Part shown: positions 1 to 12,018 of the stretch, piece by piece
How the letters are laid out: each line of letters begins with the position of its first letter
Position numbering within the stretch: position 1 is the stretch's first letter
The notes under the pieces: model-generated
Told to the model about the DNA's origin: nothing
The model's database searches: none
The model's input: only the letters and a program-made list of their open reading frames with translations
Made by a program: the position numbers and the translations under genes
Assembly (NCBI GenBank): GCA_015698045.1
Contig: BLAL01000324.1
Coordinates: 1,200,501 to 1,264,500 of the forward strand
Reading direction: 5' to 3'
From: Rhizophagus clarus
Taxonomy: Eukaryota; Glomeromycota; Glomeromycetes; Glomerales; Glomeraceae
Length of the DNA stretch: 64,000 nt

Positions 1-366
1 CCAATTTGGCCTTGGCCCTTGGCCGGCCTACATTATAATATTTTAGTCAGAATTACATATGTGGGTTTATAAATACTTAAATTATGATTGGTTTAAATGT
101 AAATCATGTGATTTATTATGGTGAAAAAATGGGTCACTCGCCGTACGACCATTCGTACGACCTAAAAATTACGTAATAAATAATCATTTTTTTTAATATT
201 TGACGTATTACAAGCCACCAAAAGTTTATACAAGGGCTTAATCTAATTAATCCAGATATCCGAGTCTAATTCAGAAAGGTTTGTAAAGGATATATATAGA
301 GATAGATAGATACTAAACTTTCAAACTTCTTATAACTTATTTTTATCGCGTTTATAAATATTTGAA
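1..366. other. Upstream region, no gene seen
   Basis: AT-rich DNA without a convincing reading frame. The first 30 bases are unusually GC-rich, with repeated GGCC blocks, and could be the edge of a repeat cut by the window. Bases 180-360 precede the Crinkler-like pseudogene and contain TATA-rich runs, but no defined promoter can be named. Confidence 0.5.
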
Positions 367-2905
367 ATGGAAAAGTCTTTCAATCGTTTACTTCTAGGAG
401 ACACAGACACTTTATTTTTGATTTCTATTTTTAAAGACAATAATGGAAGATATGCCATGTTTGATCAACGAAAAATCTACCTAGACAGCGTCACTGTTTT
501 ATTCGTTAGAGATTATATTTGTGAAAAGAAAAAAGTGATTGATTTCGACAATATGAAACTTTGGAAACTTAAAGAAGTCAAGCACAGAAATATTAAAAAT
601 CAAAATATTTCTACTGAAGAGGACATTGTACAAAAACTTAAGGGAGAAGAAATGGAACTTACAGAACTATTTGAAGTATATATTCGAGGTGAATTAGATG
701 ATCCACATTTTGTAGCGACTAACATTCACATCATCTCCATCATTCCCACTATCTCTACTATTGATAAGTGTCTCCCAATTTCTACGCCTTGAACAAGAAA
801 CTTTGCAGTCGAAACGATGATATATATTTTCGTCATCACATTGGTTAATTATATTGATTCTCGTTATCCATTAGATCTTGGGAGAAAAAGACCTTTCACA
901 GAAGAAGTAAGTAAGAAATGCGTGATAAAAACTTGGTACTATACTTAGTTATATATTTTATTACATCATTCTTACTAATTTTTCTCTAGGCCCAGAACAC
1001 AAGAGAAGAAAATGAGATACTAATGGGGCCATTCTGGACCTTCAGCATGATAATATTTACTTTGTTGATCTATTACTGTTAAGTAATACGCTTCTTAACA
1101 TGATTCGGTGTAGTAACTTCGTGGCAATACATAGTGCACGGGCCTCTGGAAATTTATACGGTGCTTACTGTTAAGGAACAATTGGAAAAAGAAGGCTATG
1201 TTTGCATATAGTAAGTTTTTATTCTTTAGACCATTTGACCACTGCAACTGTTGCTTATATTACTTTTTTTCTTTGAAATAGTATAACTCTTGAGCTGATT
1301 GATACGAGTAGCGTAAAAGAATTCTGGTCATCAATCGGCATTTATCTTGCCAGGGATGCTCACCACCATATCAAAAATAATAGTGAATTTGCTGTTTTAC
1401 TTGAAGCAGATTGTATAGAGTCTAGTGATGATTCATTGATTTGTTTGTGAGTGCTAAATGGAAAGAAAAGGTTGTTCTCTTTGTAGACGATTATAATATA
1501 TTGGAATCAGCAGATGACATTAAACTTTCATTCATGATGACTATTCGCGGTATTAAAATAACGAGAGATGATCTTGCTATCTGGTTTATCAATGTAATCG
1601 GCTCCTCCAACATCTTACGCCTAAAGTCAAAAGATGGGTCAGTATCGCTATACAACTTCAGGGAGCCATTTCATAACCCAAACTTTACGCAGGAATAAGT
1701 ACAGAACTTATTTAAGAAGTTTGCAGATTATGAACAAATAGAGATCGACCCAGAGATCATTAACAATATCTACATGTGGACAAATGGGTATGTACTGTAC
1801 AGCTGGATGTAAAGTCGTATAAAATTGAAATCTAAAATTCATTTTTCTCATCATTCTGTTATTTAATAGGCATGCTGGCCTTGTCTGCCTTTGCAGAAAA
1901 GCTATCCAAAACAAATTAATGAAAAAAATTAAAAAAATCAATAAAGATTTTAAATTTGAGTTATCATCCTAGTTAAATTTTACTGCAAATAATTCAATGG
2001 AAGAATTGATACTTGGCTATCCCCCCTTCCAAAAGTTGGTCAATACTTTGAGTAAAGCCAAGTCTGCCATAGACTTCCTTCAATGATCGTTCATAGGATT
2101 TCTCAGTTCTGTGCGAATCAGTTACTATGACGAAATAATGCTAGCAAAATTTCTGACAGCTGAGGGAGTGTTAACAGCAGAGGGTGGCTATATATTCAGA
2201 ATATCATCTGCTTTTATAGATGAGCTGATATGATGACAAGCTATTCCTGATTTATACAAGTCTTCCCTGAAAATTACAGTCCCCCAAAAAATGGTTTCCT
2301 AGAAACTATCAACATTTTGCAGAAGGCCATCCAGTTCTTTGATCGTGACATCATTACTAATGCATTCACTTGGTCATTTAAACTGCATGTGTGGGTGATC
2401 AAAAAATGGCATGTGTTCCTAGAGAAAGTGTGTACGATTCAGAGCTGATCAGGATCCTGGTTAACTGGTTTGAGGGGTGGCTTTCAGGTTACTGGACAGT
2501 GACATCTGACTGAAGATCATGCTGACGAAGATGATAAGCACGCGTATAGCCATATAGTAATTAAAGCAGATCGTCAAACAATTGTTCTCAAGCTTTTAGC
2601 TACTGCAACAAAAAGTGAACTTTAATGAACACTTTGAAAGGTGCTTGAATATGCTAATAAACTATCTGCAGATAATACTTGGATAGTACATTTTACGTGA
2701 AGATCATTATGAAACTCAAAAAACTCAGAAGATACCTCATTGGCCATCTGACAACAGAATTAATGTTGTACACTTTTTTCATGACCGGATACTTGTAAAT
2801 GTACTAATGAATGTCCAATATGTAGATAGCTCTGGTACCATTAAATATATTAGAGATCATACTATACCGTTACAATCTTGTTCTGATTTTAATGTTTATT
2901 AGTTT
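367..2905 (+). pseudogene. Crinkler-type gene (Ubl header, NTPase, nuclease), decayed
   Basis: The first frame (367-790) reads like a Crinkler N-terminal ubiquitin-like header: an LWKLKEV segment, an EDIVQKLKGEEM segment, then ELDDPH and IHII. A clean intron follows (GTAAGTAAG at about 906 to TTTCTCTAG at about 990). A second block (about 1280-1790) has a Walker-B-like VVLFVDDYN and a TIRGIK motif, as in P-loop NTPases fused to these headers. The last block (2340-2905) resembles the restriction-like nuclease part and ends with VVHFFHD. In family members I recall D and E at the nuclease positions; here they read YSHIV and VLKLL, so catalysis is probably lost. Stops (for example 1696-1698) and frameshifts break every block, and no Walker A is visible. 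Crinklers are host-directed effectors in oomycetes and are abundant in Rhizophagus; this copy is dead. Confidence 0.75.
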
Positions 2906-3189
2906 ATTAGTAATATTTGGGTTGTTTGTAAAATGTAATTAATTTCTAATTATTATGAATCTTGCAATAAAAAGAAATATAATGTAGTTTGTAAAAAAGT
3001 TCATGCAAAAAAAACTATATAAACTAGGCGAGTGGACTTGAACACAGGTTTGCTAGAAAGGAACTTTGGCTCGTTAATGATGTATGGATCTACTTCACGA
3101 GGTGTTCTTTATCAGTGATCTTCCTCAATTTTAAGTGAGGGATATAGCATTCTCATTGCTTGCTATTCATCTATTGCAGTTTTTTAACA

Positions 3190-4140
3190 ATACATTTTCG
3201 TCTTTTCTTTATTTCTAAACCACTGTCTTCGGGATCTACATGTATATTATCATTCCCCGAGATAACAAACTCATATGTATGAATGCGTTTTACCTTATCA
3301 TCAAAATTTTCTACTGTTTCTGAATTTGTTTTTTAACTAATGCTAATAAGGCTTTATTCGTGGATGTGGGCCATAAAATCTATTATTTCTCTTAAAACAC
3401 CCCATAAGGAAAATAGCAATTTTTTTGAGACTTTACTTGCATGACCACCTTCTCCTTTTAATTTTATAATGTATTTTACCGTTTATCGAATATATCCTCT
3501 TTTGACATATATCTATTTTTGCTATAAATGAGTGCATTTGAAGATTTGTTTATCAATTTTACCTTCAATCATAATTTTTTATATCGTAGTATGTCAGTAT
3601 GTGTAATATCTTTCTGGATTATATCAAAACAATCATGTACATTTTACACCATTTTTTCTTTTCCTACACAATATATTCTATTATTTAAATTTTCAAGATA
3701 CTCATATATTGGCCATAAGGTTTTTCTTTTCTCATATATATAGGATACATACTTTCGTAATCTAATTCCTGAGCAGGACTTTCATATTGTTCTGCCCACA
3801 TAATCTCTTCGGTAGATGCCTTGAAGAAGATGTTTCTTTTACCTCTTTTACATCTTTTTTTTGGTACTAAAATCCCTCCTATAGGTCAATCTGTGTCGCG
3901 ATACTGGCATATTCTTTTTTTTCAACTAAAAAACCTTTGCATTTTTTACATATGCACTCTCGCATTTCATATCTGATATGGCATATTTTGTTGTGATAAT
4001 GTCTGTGCACCAGTTTTGCATTGCTGAGATATAATTCCTTTGCTCTCCTGTAACGCAGTCTGAGGCACAGTCTATTGCTCTATTTGTAGTTTGCTGCCTC
4101 GCAACTTTTGTGGTGTTGCGAATGTTTGCCCACTGCATTG
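3190..4140 (-). pseudogene. Decayed coding remnant, unknown function
   Basis: On the minus strand a frame opens at 4138 (MQWANIRN start) and runs to 3926. Coding-like text continues in shifting frames down to about 3190, including ESMYPIYMRKEKPYGQYM and an IHTYEFVISGNDNIHVDPED segment near 3270. The composition is acidic and Lys-rich and looks like a once-real protein, but stops and frame changes are frequent. I do not recognise the family. It could equally be a degraded transposon gene. Confidence 0.35.
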
Positions 4141-4254
4141 TTTCTTCCTTTGTTTCTTAATAATCTCGGGTATAATTTGCCTTATATAATTTTTTCCTTA
4201 TATAATTTTTTTTCTTTAATTAATTATATACCGTGTATAAATAAACGTAAAAAG

Positions 4255-4501
4255 ATGTTTGGAGAATATTCCTGTCCATATATTTTCATTTCTGGTAAGG
4301 TATGCAGGAAACCATGTATACGCCCTGAAGGCTGTCACATACATTTTTAAAAAAAGACGACGATATCCATGTACTGATTGTAGTAAACTTACTGCATCTG
4401 TTTCTGGCCGTTGCCAAGAACATATTCGAGACTGTTATGTCTTTCAATATTGCCAGAGATTACGTGATAAGGTAAAGCTAGTGGAAACTGAGCTTTTCTG
4501 A
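4255..4501 (+). pseudogene. Small Cys/His-rich protein with homopolymer frameshift
   Basis: Reading starts at ATG 4255 (MFGEYSCPYIF) with a C-x9-C-x3-C-x5-C-x-H arrangement. At 4345-4355, in a T/A homopolymer, the sense moves into another frame that continues with KKRRRYPCTDCSKLTA, GRCQEH and QYCQRLRDK to the stop at 4501. The two parts together look like one small Cys/His-rich, probably zinc-binding protein of about 80 residues. Similar short Cys-rich proteins are, as I recall, common in Rhizophagus, but no function is known to me. A one-base change in the A-run (mutation or assembly error) would explain the break. Confidence 0.45.
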
Positions 4502-4529
4502 ATAGTATAGTATATACTATGGGAAAAAA

Positions 4530-4746
4530 CACTACTATATTTCGATTAGGTTTTTGTTAGCCCGTTATTTCAATTAGATGCGGTAAGTAATCATGGCTAG
4601 CCATTTCCATTATACGATTTTTTGGTTAAATTCTCGGTTAGATTTTGGTTAGGGTCTTTGATTAAACTTTTGGTTAGGTATTTTTGGTTAGATTTTTGGT
4701 TAGATTTTTAGCCGTTTTCGATTAGGTTTTTGTTAGGTTTTTGTTG
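4530..4746 (+). repeat. Degenerate GGTTAGATTTTT repeat
   Basis: About ten imperfect copies of a T/G-rich 10-14-bp unit (GGTTAGATTTTT, GATTAGGTTTTTG, TTAGGTTTTTGTTGG). TTAGGG occurs only once, so this is not a telomere tract. Confidence 0.6.
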
Positions 4747-4807
4747 GATATTTTTTTTTTTTTTTTTTTTTTTTCATTCGCGTCAAAAAAAAAAAAAAAA
4801 AAAAAAA
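4747..4807. repeat. Poly-T / poly-A hairpin
   Basis: A run of more than 20 T is followed by CATTCGCGTC and a run of about 22 A. The two homopolymers can pair perfectly around a 10-base GC-containing loop. Confidence 0.7.
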
Positions 4808-5650
4808 TATTAAAAAATTCATTTTGTCATTTTCCTTTAAGTAAAAAAATATTAAGTACTTTTACACATATTAATTTAAAGATTTTATAATACTGTAAAT
4901 AATAATATTTAATTTTATCGTTATATAACAGTTAAAAAGTGTCAGTTTAATCTTGAAAATATAAAACTTTATTAAGTAAAAGTTAATTAATGTTAAAATT
5001 AATGTCAGGATTAAAACTTTTATTCTATTTAATAAAATGCTATATTTTATCGCCACTGAAATTTTTTAAAGAATGTGTATGTGTTCTAGTATTATTACAA
5101 AAAAAAAAAAAAAAAAAATTAATAACTGCACAACTGATTAAGCTATCCTCATGAAAATATAAAAATATTTTAATATTCGTTGATTAACTTTTTAAAAGAT
5201 TTTTTCTTTAATAACGTCAGGATGCGGTTTTGCCTTTTTTTAATTTCAAGGTGTAACTTGAATGCTTTAGTTAAATTAACCATAATTTCAAACATTTAAA
5301 ACTACTTTGCAAAAATGTAATATGCAAACCATTTTCATACTGTTAAAAAACGTTCCTTAGATATTGTTCGCCTATTTAGTTTGGCAAAAGTACTAAAATT
5401 ATATTTCGGGATCTATACAAATAAAAATAATATGCTCGTCACATGAAAATATTGAAGCCATTAAACTTAACTTTATTAATTACTGTAACAAAGCCTTTAA
5501 AAAAATATATTTTTTAAAGGGAAAAAAATTAGAGAAAAAACTTTATCGTCGTTATGGTAAACGATAAACAGATCTGGGTATAGGATATTCTCCTAGACAC
5601 TGAGGTAGGTTAAGGTTTAAACTAAATCACACTACAAAATACACTAACTA

Positions 5651-6310
5651 TTAACTACTAAATAACACTGGTATAAGAGAAAAAATTCTATTAACATTAA
5701 AAATAGAAATTTCACTAACTGTATTACTAATACGAGAACAATAAGTAGGAATGAAATCCAAATTTACACTATTAATTCTACTACTAACAAAAGAATAAAT
5801 ACTATTACCCAAATTACTATTACCAAAATTGCTATTAGCAATATTAGCAACTAAAAAAATAAGAAGGAATTTCTTTTCATCCTCCCATTTGAAATATCCA
5901 GTTATAGAATCGCAGAGAAATTTATTACTATAAAGACATCGAGTAAGCGGAGTTTGAAAATGTTGAAGAAGCTTACATGTGTCCTCAGGCTTAAAATCGG
6001 CGTTGAAAAAGTGAATATCGTCCGGTATATATATATCATAACATTCATTATCTCGTATGTAGTCTACAAAGACTTTTTGAAACTGCTTATCAAACTTACA
6101 TAAATGATATTCCGGTTTGAAGCAGAAACTTTTATTACAACAGTTGTTAATGTCTTTCATGGCGCTCTCTTCGGTTTTATCGCGCCATCTTTCCCTGAGT
6201 TCAATAATAAAAGGCTTAGACTCCTTGATGGACTTTGAAATAACAAAGCCACATAACAAAATTAATAAACAATTGAAAATGATGAAAATGGTATTAAAAC
6301 GGTCCGGCAT
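5651..6310 (-). CDS. Hypothetical Cys-rich protein with N-terminal membrane segment
   Basis: Single open frame of 219 codons. Residues 5-27 are strongly hydrophobic (FIIFNCLLILLCGFV), so the protein is either signal-anchored or secreted after cleavage. The rest is polar with about a dozen cysteines, clustered in the first half (NNCCNKSFC, HLCKF) with further ones at ECYD, DTCK, TRCL, FLCD and TYCS. Near residue 160 there is a short NSNFGNSNLGNS repeat. I do not recognise the family. A small Cys-rich extracellular protein would fit a secreted candidate effector, but that is inference from composition only. No intron is needed. The 5' neighbourhood (6311-6600) has no gene. Confidence 0.5.
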   Translation of the reverse strand: MPDRFNTIFIIFNCLLILLCGFVISKSIKESKPFIIELRERWRDKTEESAMKDINNCCNKSFCFKPEYHLCKFDKQFQKVFVDYIRDNECYDIYIPDDIHFFNADFKPEDTCKLLQHFQTPLTRCLYSNKFLCDSITGYFKWEDEKKFLLIFLVANIANSNFGNSNLGNSIYSFVSSRINSVNLDFIPTYCSRISNTVSEISIFNVNRIFSLIPVLFSS

Positions 6311-8672
6311 GACAGAGGTTCTTCCAACTTATAAAAGAAAGAAAAATGTTTTTATTTAACAGGTTTAAACCAATTTATAGTTGCAGATTGTGTAATATTA
6401 ACTATTCTATACATAGTATTATTAAATTTATGGCACTAGCGTATATCAGATATGATAATGCAGACCGTTTCAGCCGGCAAAATGACCGATTCACCCAAAA
6501 TTTCGGCCAAATCATAATTTACAGGATTAATATTTCTTTAAAGAGTCACATTTTCTTACAAATCCGATTAATGTCTTCAAATTTCCACTGATAATCTCCT
6601 CCAAAGTGTGTCTATTTTTGACTTTAATTCATTAAGTTTCGTTGTAATGGTATTGAACGATCCTGCACTTCTAAGTTGATTTCTCTCTTCTGTTGATTCT
6701 ATTAAATTCCCATAATTCTTATCCAGAATAAAACGCAGGTCGCATTAAACATCTTTTTCCTATGCAGACCCTTGCTAAATGTTATGTAATATTAAGGAAA
6801 AACTCGCCAATAGTATTATCGTACATAAGAACACGATCCAAGGAAAAAAAGACAGAAAAAGCATATTTTCGGTGAAAATGAACATGATTATTTATTGTGC
6901 AGTAAAGTTTAAGTTATTAATACCGATTCCACCATTGTTATTTCATAAAGTTTGTATAAAATCAAATCGTTGCCGACGGAAGCAACTGATACAAAAATAA
7001 TTAAATTATATGATACGAATAAAAAAATTATATTAGTTTAGAAAACGGTATATAGATAAATTCTCCTCGGGAGTTCACTTTTTGATCCGCTAGAGCCCAG
7101 TATCCGAGGAATTTTTTTTCCAACACTATCTGTCCATTTACTAGAAATAAAGGCGTTCTATTTCGAGTTCTATGAAAAAATGTTGAGAATTATTTTTTTG
7201 CGGATCCATCAATCCCCCTTATCTTTTTTTCGGTAGTATTCACAGTAGAGATCAAAGCAACATTATCTTGAAAAAAATCCTTTTTATGTAGATCAAAGTT
7301 TTTTTCTTGTAATATTGCCGAACCTTTTTCTTATCAATTACCACGGGGAAATACTTTTCTCACCATGAACAAAACAGTTAAAACGAATTTTACTAATAGT
7401 GGAAGACATCCTGATTTCCTAAATACACATGTAGGCGTAAACTTCTGGAATGTACATACCTTATTTTTGCGTTATTTTTACGAAAATGATTTTGCGGGAA
7501 AGTTTGCTGAACTTCCACATACTCCTACACGCTTTACATCTTGCTGGGAAAAAGATAAAGAGATAAGAAAAGTGATTAGCGTTATCATATGATACCAAGA
7601 AAGCCATGAAAGCATCTGAACATGGATTTTTGATTTCTTTTGACACGGAGAGCTCCAAGCAAGACATAAAGTTGGTTAACTCGTGTAGATCACAAAATTA
7701 AAAAGTTCTCAGCCCTTCATAACACATGAATATTATTACTAATATCGATAAGAAATATTATACACTTCCCTTTTACAGCCTACTTAGGTTTCATTTTGAG
7801 ATCGTCCTCATTGTAAAAAGCATTTGACGTTTCCTTGAATGAGACGAAATAAATATATATGCGAAAATTAATATGTCGCACAATCCTGTCTTGTGATCCA
7901 CGTCTCACAGGAATATATTTGGCTCAGCAAAAAAAAATCTTCCAAGCTGATGATCAACTGCTCCGGACTGGTCCAATATATTATGTATAAGTTTTGCACT
8001 ATATCCTGAATTTCTGGTTACTAGCAGCGTTATATCAGGCTCAATATTTGTGGAGATAAATAGCATCAGATAGTATATTAATATGAGTACATGGAATAAT
8101 GAATAATGACATTTGATTTTTACACTGGCTTATGTTCCGATATGTTTTGATTGCACAATCCACCCCAACGTAAATCCAGAATTTCCTTCATTATCCCATT
8201 CATATCTCAATTCATATTCTCTGATAAATTCATAATAGCCTACTACCCCCATCATCTATCTCGTCATCAAACATTTTTAATTAATTTAAGTGGTGATTCG
8301 CAAATAGAGAAAATTTTTCTTTATTTCAGGGTCCAAGAAATAATCATGATATCCCCTGTCCTTGATAAAAATCTCCTAGAACAAGAAGAATCAGCAGGAA
8401 ATAATATCTAGAATCTGGAATGGTTGGAAAAATATTTTTGTTTAGCTTTGCAAGGTTAGGTGACGAGGATCAATATTCCATCTTCTTCAAAAACTATTAA
8501 AAAATTTCTCTACTTCTCAGGCAAATCACCACTTAAAAATAAAATTGCGTAATCTCCACGATTGATCAACTAGAAATTATCAAGGGCTCTTGCTACTACT
8601 TTCCGAAATATCCAAATCTAAAACGATTTAGTTACGACTCTCTTAGTGATGATGTAAACGATACAGTAAATA
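6311..8672. other. Gene-poor stretch with short coding-like scraps
   Basis: No complete gene. On the minus strand, 6594-6745 reads as a coherent segment (LDKNYGNLIESTEERN, then TTKLNELKSKIDTLW), probably a relic of a coiled-coil gene. Near 7365-7590 and 8151-8410 there are open frames on the plus strand with no recognisable family and no splice support. Confidence 0.4.
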
Positions 8673-9077
8673 CAGTCTGACCTCGATATAACGAACCCAT
8701 GATATAACGAACTCTCGACTTACCGAACTTTTTTTTAAAAACCAATATCATAATATTTAAAATAATCTTGATATACCGAATATCATATAAAACTCTATAT
8801 AACGTATACCGAACTTTTGTTGATTTACCGTTTATAATAAAGCATATTAAGAAAACTTTCGATATACCGAACGTGATCATTTGGCTGGATTTATGCCAAT
8901 CTTAACGATTAATTCTTGCCAAAATTAAGTTTCCAAATCACGTGGCGTGTTTATATACCGAGCTTTTACCGCAAGCTTATGAGAGTTCGATATATAAAGA
9001 GATTTACATACCGAACACCCACTATATACCGAACTTTTGTTCTTGAACCGCGAGTTCGGTATATCGAGATTTGACTG
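8673..9077. mobile_element. Pogo/Tc1-like TIR element (MITE), 405 bp
   Basis: The ends are inverted copies: CAGTCTGACCTCGATATAAC at 8673 and, reading inward from 9077, CAGTCAAATCTCGATATACC. Both are flanked by TA (8671-8672 and 9078-9079), the target duplication of the Tc1/mariner/pogo superfamily. The interior repeats the motif GATATAACGAAC / GATATACCGAAC at least eight times on both strands and encodes nothing, so this is a non-autonomous copy. CAGT-beginning termini with CTCGATATA are typical of pogo/Tigger-like elements. Confidence 0.8.
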
Positions 9078-9079
9078 TA

Positions 9080-12018
9080 ATAACAAAACGATACCATCCC
9101 GATTTTTATTGATACTGAGATAGCATTATTTTAGTAAAACAGTTTCACTTCCTCCAGTTTTGAACCCTCGTCTTTAAGTGCAATGACTTCATCCGAAGCT
9201 AATTAGGATAAATTATTAATGAATCCTGGCCTAAATTTACGATTTATTAGTTTATTAGACATACTAAATTTTTTAAATTTTTTACAAAAAGAATTTTTTT
9301 TTTGAATTTTTCGAAATAATATATTGTCAGGGGTCATTTTCAACAAATATGTTTAACAAGAATTTTTAAAAATCATTTTTTTTTTTTTTATCTAACAACT
9401 GAAGTGACATTGCAGCCATTGCTGCTCTATCGAGATTTGATCAGATTTCGATTACATTCATTTCGATTACTGGGGTCGGCCCTTGAGGATTTTTGCATTT
9501 ATTTGACAAAAAAAATTGCTATATTTATGACACAATTTTACCAAAAAATAATTATCAATTAAAAAAAAAAATTACAATACTAAGGTCCGGTGGACGAATA
9601 TATATTTAACTTTTTTTTTTTTTTTTTTGTAAAAATTAGAAAAATATCGATATATTTAGAAAATTAAATACATTATTTCTTTTAATTTTTCTATATTTAT
9701 AACGCATGAAATTGACTATTAATATGTTTAATCGAATCATAATTTGCTGTCTGTGAGATAAATGATTTTGTTCTATCGGTGATTTGTCACCTGATCTTTC
9801 GTTTCAATTAATAAGTACATTATTATTTAAATTGCTATTACGTTAATACTTTGCTGTTGGTACACTATTGTTACAAAAATACACGTTATAACGAATGCTT
9901 CCCTTACAGATAGATAAATCTATTAGATAATTACTAGTGAACTACAAATTATTTAGTTGACAAATAAAAAATTAGTAAATGAAACGCTATTATTCAGACC
10001 GGTATGAAAGCATTAAGAATGTTCTAACATATTTGATTGTACCAACATTTTCTTGACATCTTATGTTTGATGAGCAGCTTCTCTTACTTCTTCAACATGT
10101 CGCCTAATAGACATAATTAATTGGTCATTAAAAAACAAAATGGACCTCGCTTTTCCTTTTTTTGATTTGTTTTTTTTTTAACGGACTGTCATTAACGTAT
10201 CATTATTTTTTTTTTCTTAAACGGTCTGAAATTTGTCCTCAAACAAAGGAATTAATTATATTATATATATATATTTCACTCTACCTCCAGCTACCAACAT
10301 GTCATATATAACACGCTTACATTTCAATTTTCATATACATGTTAATTTTAATTTGAATATTCGTGGGGAGGTAGCACACCAATAATATAATACAATTAAC
10401 ATCCTTAGAGAATAAACGAATTTTGTTCATGGACCAACTAAGCTCTCTCGATGGCAACTACTTTCTAAGAAGGTAATTAATTAATTATATGGGTCAATAG
10501 GGTCATGAGTTGCTAATCTATTAGATATCAATCTACAAAATAGAAAATAACTCACACTGCGCAAGGCTGATGATAAAAATAATGATTTTTATTGGCCCTC
10601 TTAATTTAACAATCTCAATTTTTTTTTTTGGAAATATCCATTAAAAATTTCTAATTATATTTTAAGCTCCTATCTTTCTAATTTTAATTAATCAAATCTT
10701 TTTTTTATCCTAAAATTAGAAACAAGGAAAAAAGATTAATTAACGTTAATATATCCTTTTTTATAAAATTTGAAAGAAGCTTATTGTACCCAGGAATTTA
10801 TGGGCTCACTTTGTTTTTATTACCTTTTTTAGCTGGTTTCAATAATTTGACTCCTAAAACACATTCAAGATATGCAATTCGTTCACTCATTTCTATTTTT
10901 GACCATTATGAATGATCTAAATGATGTGATGGGCTTGGTACGCACACATTTAAGCTTTGAAATATTTTCCTAATTCGTGTTCTTTTAAGAATAAAGCAAA
11001 TTCTTTAAAAAAAGAATAATGGTAAAGATCGGATGCTGCGCTACATGAAAAAAAAATTTTATCAAGATCATGCGACTCATTACTAATAATATATTTATGA
11101 AATTTTCTTTCGGAATAAATCATGATAAAATCCTTAAAATAAATTTTACAAAAAAAAAAGTTTCCTCGCTAAAAATAGCATCGACGCTCTCGATTGAATT
11201 TGATATTTAATATGACCAAGAACAATAACGAAAAGTTCAAAATATTCAAAATATTCAATTATTACTATTATATTACATAATATCCATTTCTTTATAACTA
11301 AAGTCATTAAACAATAACAGATTATTTATAGTGTACGTTCCTATTACCTTCATCAATGTCTCTTTTGTTTTTTTTAAGGAGATGTTATAACTCGTAAATA
11401 CATAAATATGATTCTTTTTTTAAATTTTCACCAATTTTGATTGTTAAATTGATTTTCGTTTATTTTGATACCATATTTGGTAAAAATAAGTGGGGATGTT
11501 ATTCTAACATAAGACTGTTTTTAATTATAAATATGAGGCATACTTTTAACGTCCATTATTCGTGTTCTTTCGAATTTTTTGTCGTCTTATTCATTTCGTA
11601 TATATCCCAATATCTCCACTCTTCCTTTACTCTTTAATTCTCTTTAGTTTACAACTTATAATATAAACTAGGGAACGGTTTCAGAACCGTTGTTAAGTCC
11701 GGAGCACAAATGTGACTAAATGAACCAATCACGCATCGACTCAATTTTTGAGCGAGGGGAAAGACGGACATTTTTGTGTGACCTTTGCATAGAAATATAT
11801 AGTCCTTCGTTACACTCCGGACTAACAAGAATACATATTTTCCATCCAATACTTTACAAAATAAACTGGTTTATTAGAGATTATTACTTTTTTTTTTTTT
11901 TTTTACAAAGAATTTAAAAAAGATGTACATCGAAGAAAATGTAATTTACATTATTGAAAAGGATACATAACATGCGAATAATGTACATACAATACAAAAA
12001 AAAATAAATATAAATATT
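9080..12018. other. AT-rich intergenic DNA
   Basis: No supported gene. It contains homopolymer runs (9280-9400, 9600-9625, 10190-10220) and a short inverted repeat at 11696-11823, listed separately. The open frames at 11437-11917 on both strands show no family features or splice signals. Confidence 0.5.
11696..11823. repeat. Inverted repeat pair, possible small MITE
   Basis: AGTCCGGAG at 11696-11704 is repeated in inverse as CTCCGGACT at 11815-11823, extended imperfectly by flanking GTTGTTA / AACAAG. A GGAACGGTTT/AACCGTT hairpin lies just upstream. No target duplication is clear. Confidence 0.4.

Noticed and set aside
3020..3075. tRNA 3'-end-like sequence on the minus strand (GTTCAAGTCC, ACTCGCC)
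   Set aside because: No matching 5' acceptor strand, and the T-stem does not pair.
4640..4690. Possible telomere repeat (TTAGGG)
   Set aside because: TTAGGG occurs once; the surrounding unit is GGTTAGATTTTT and degenerate.
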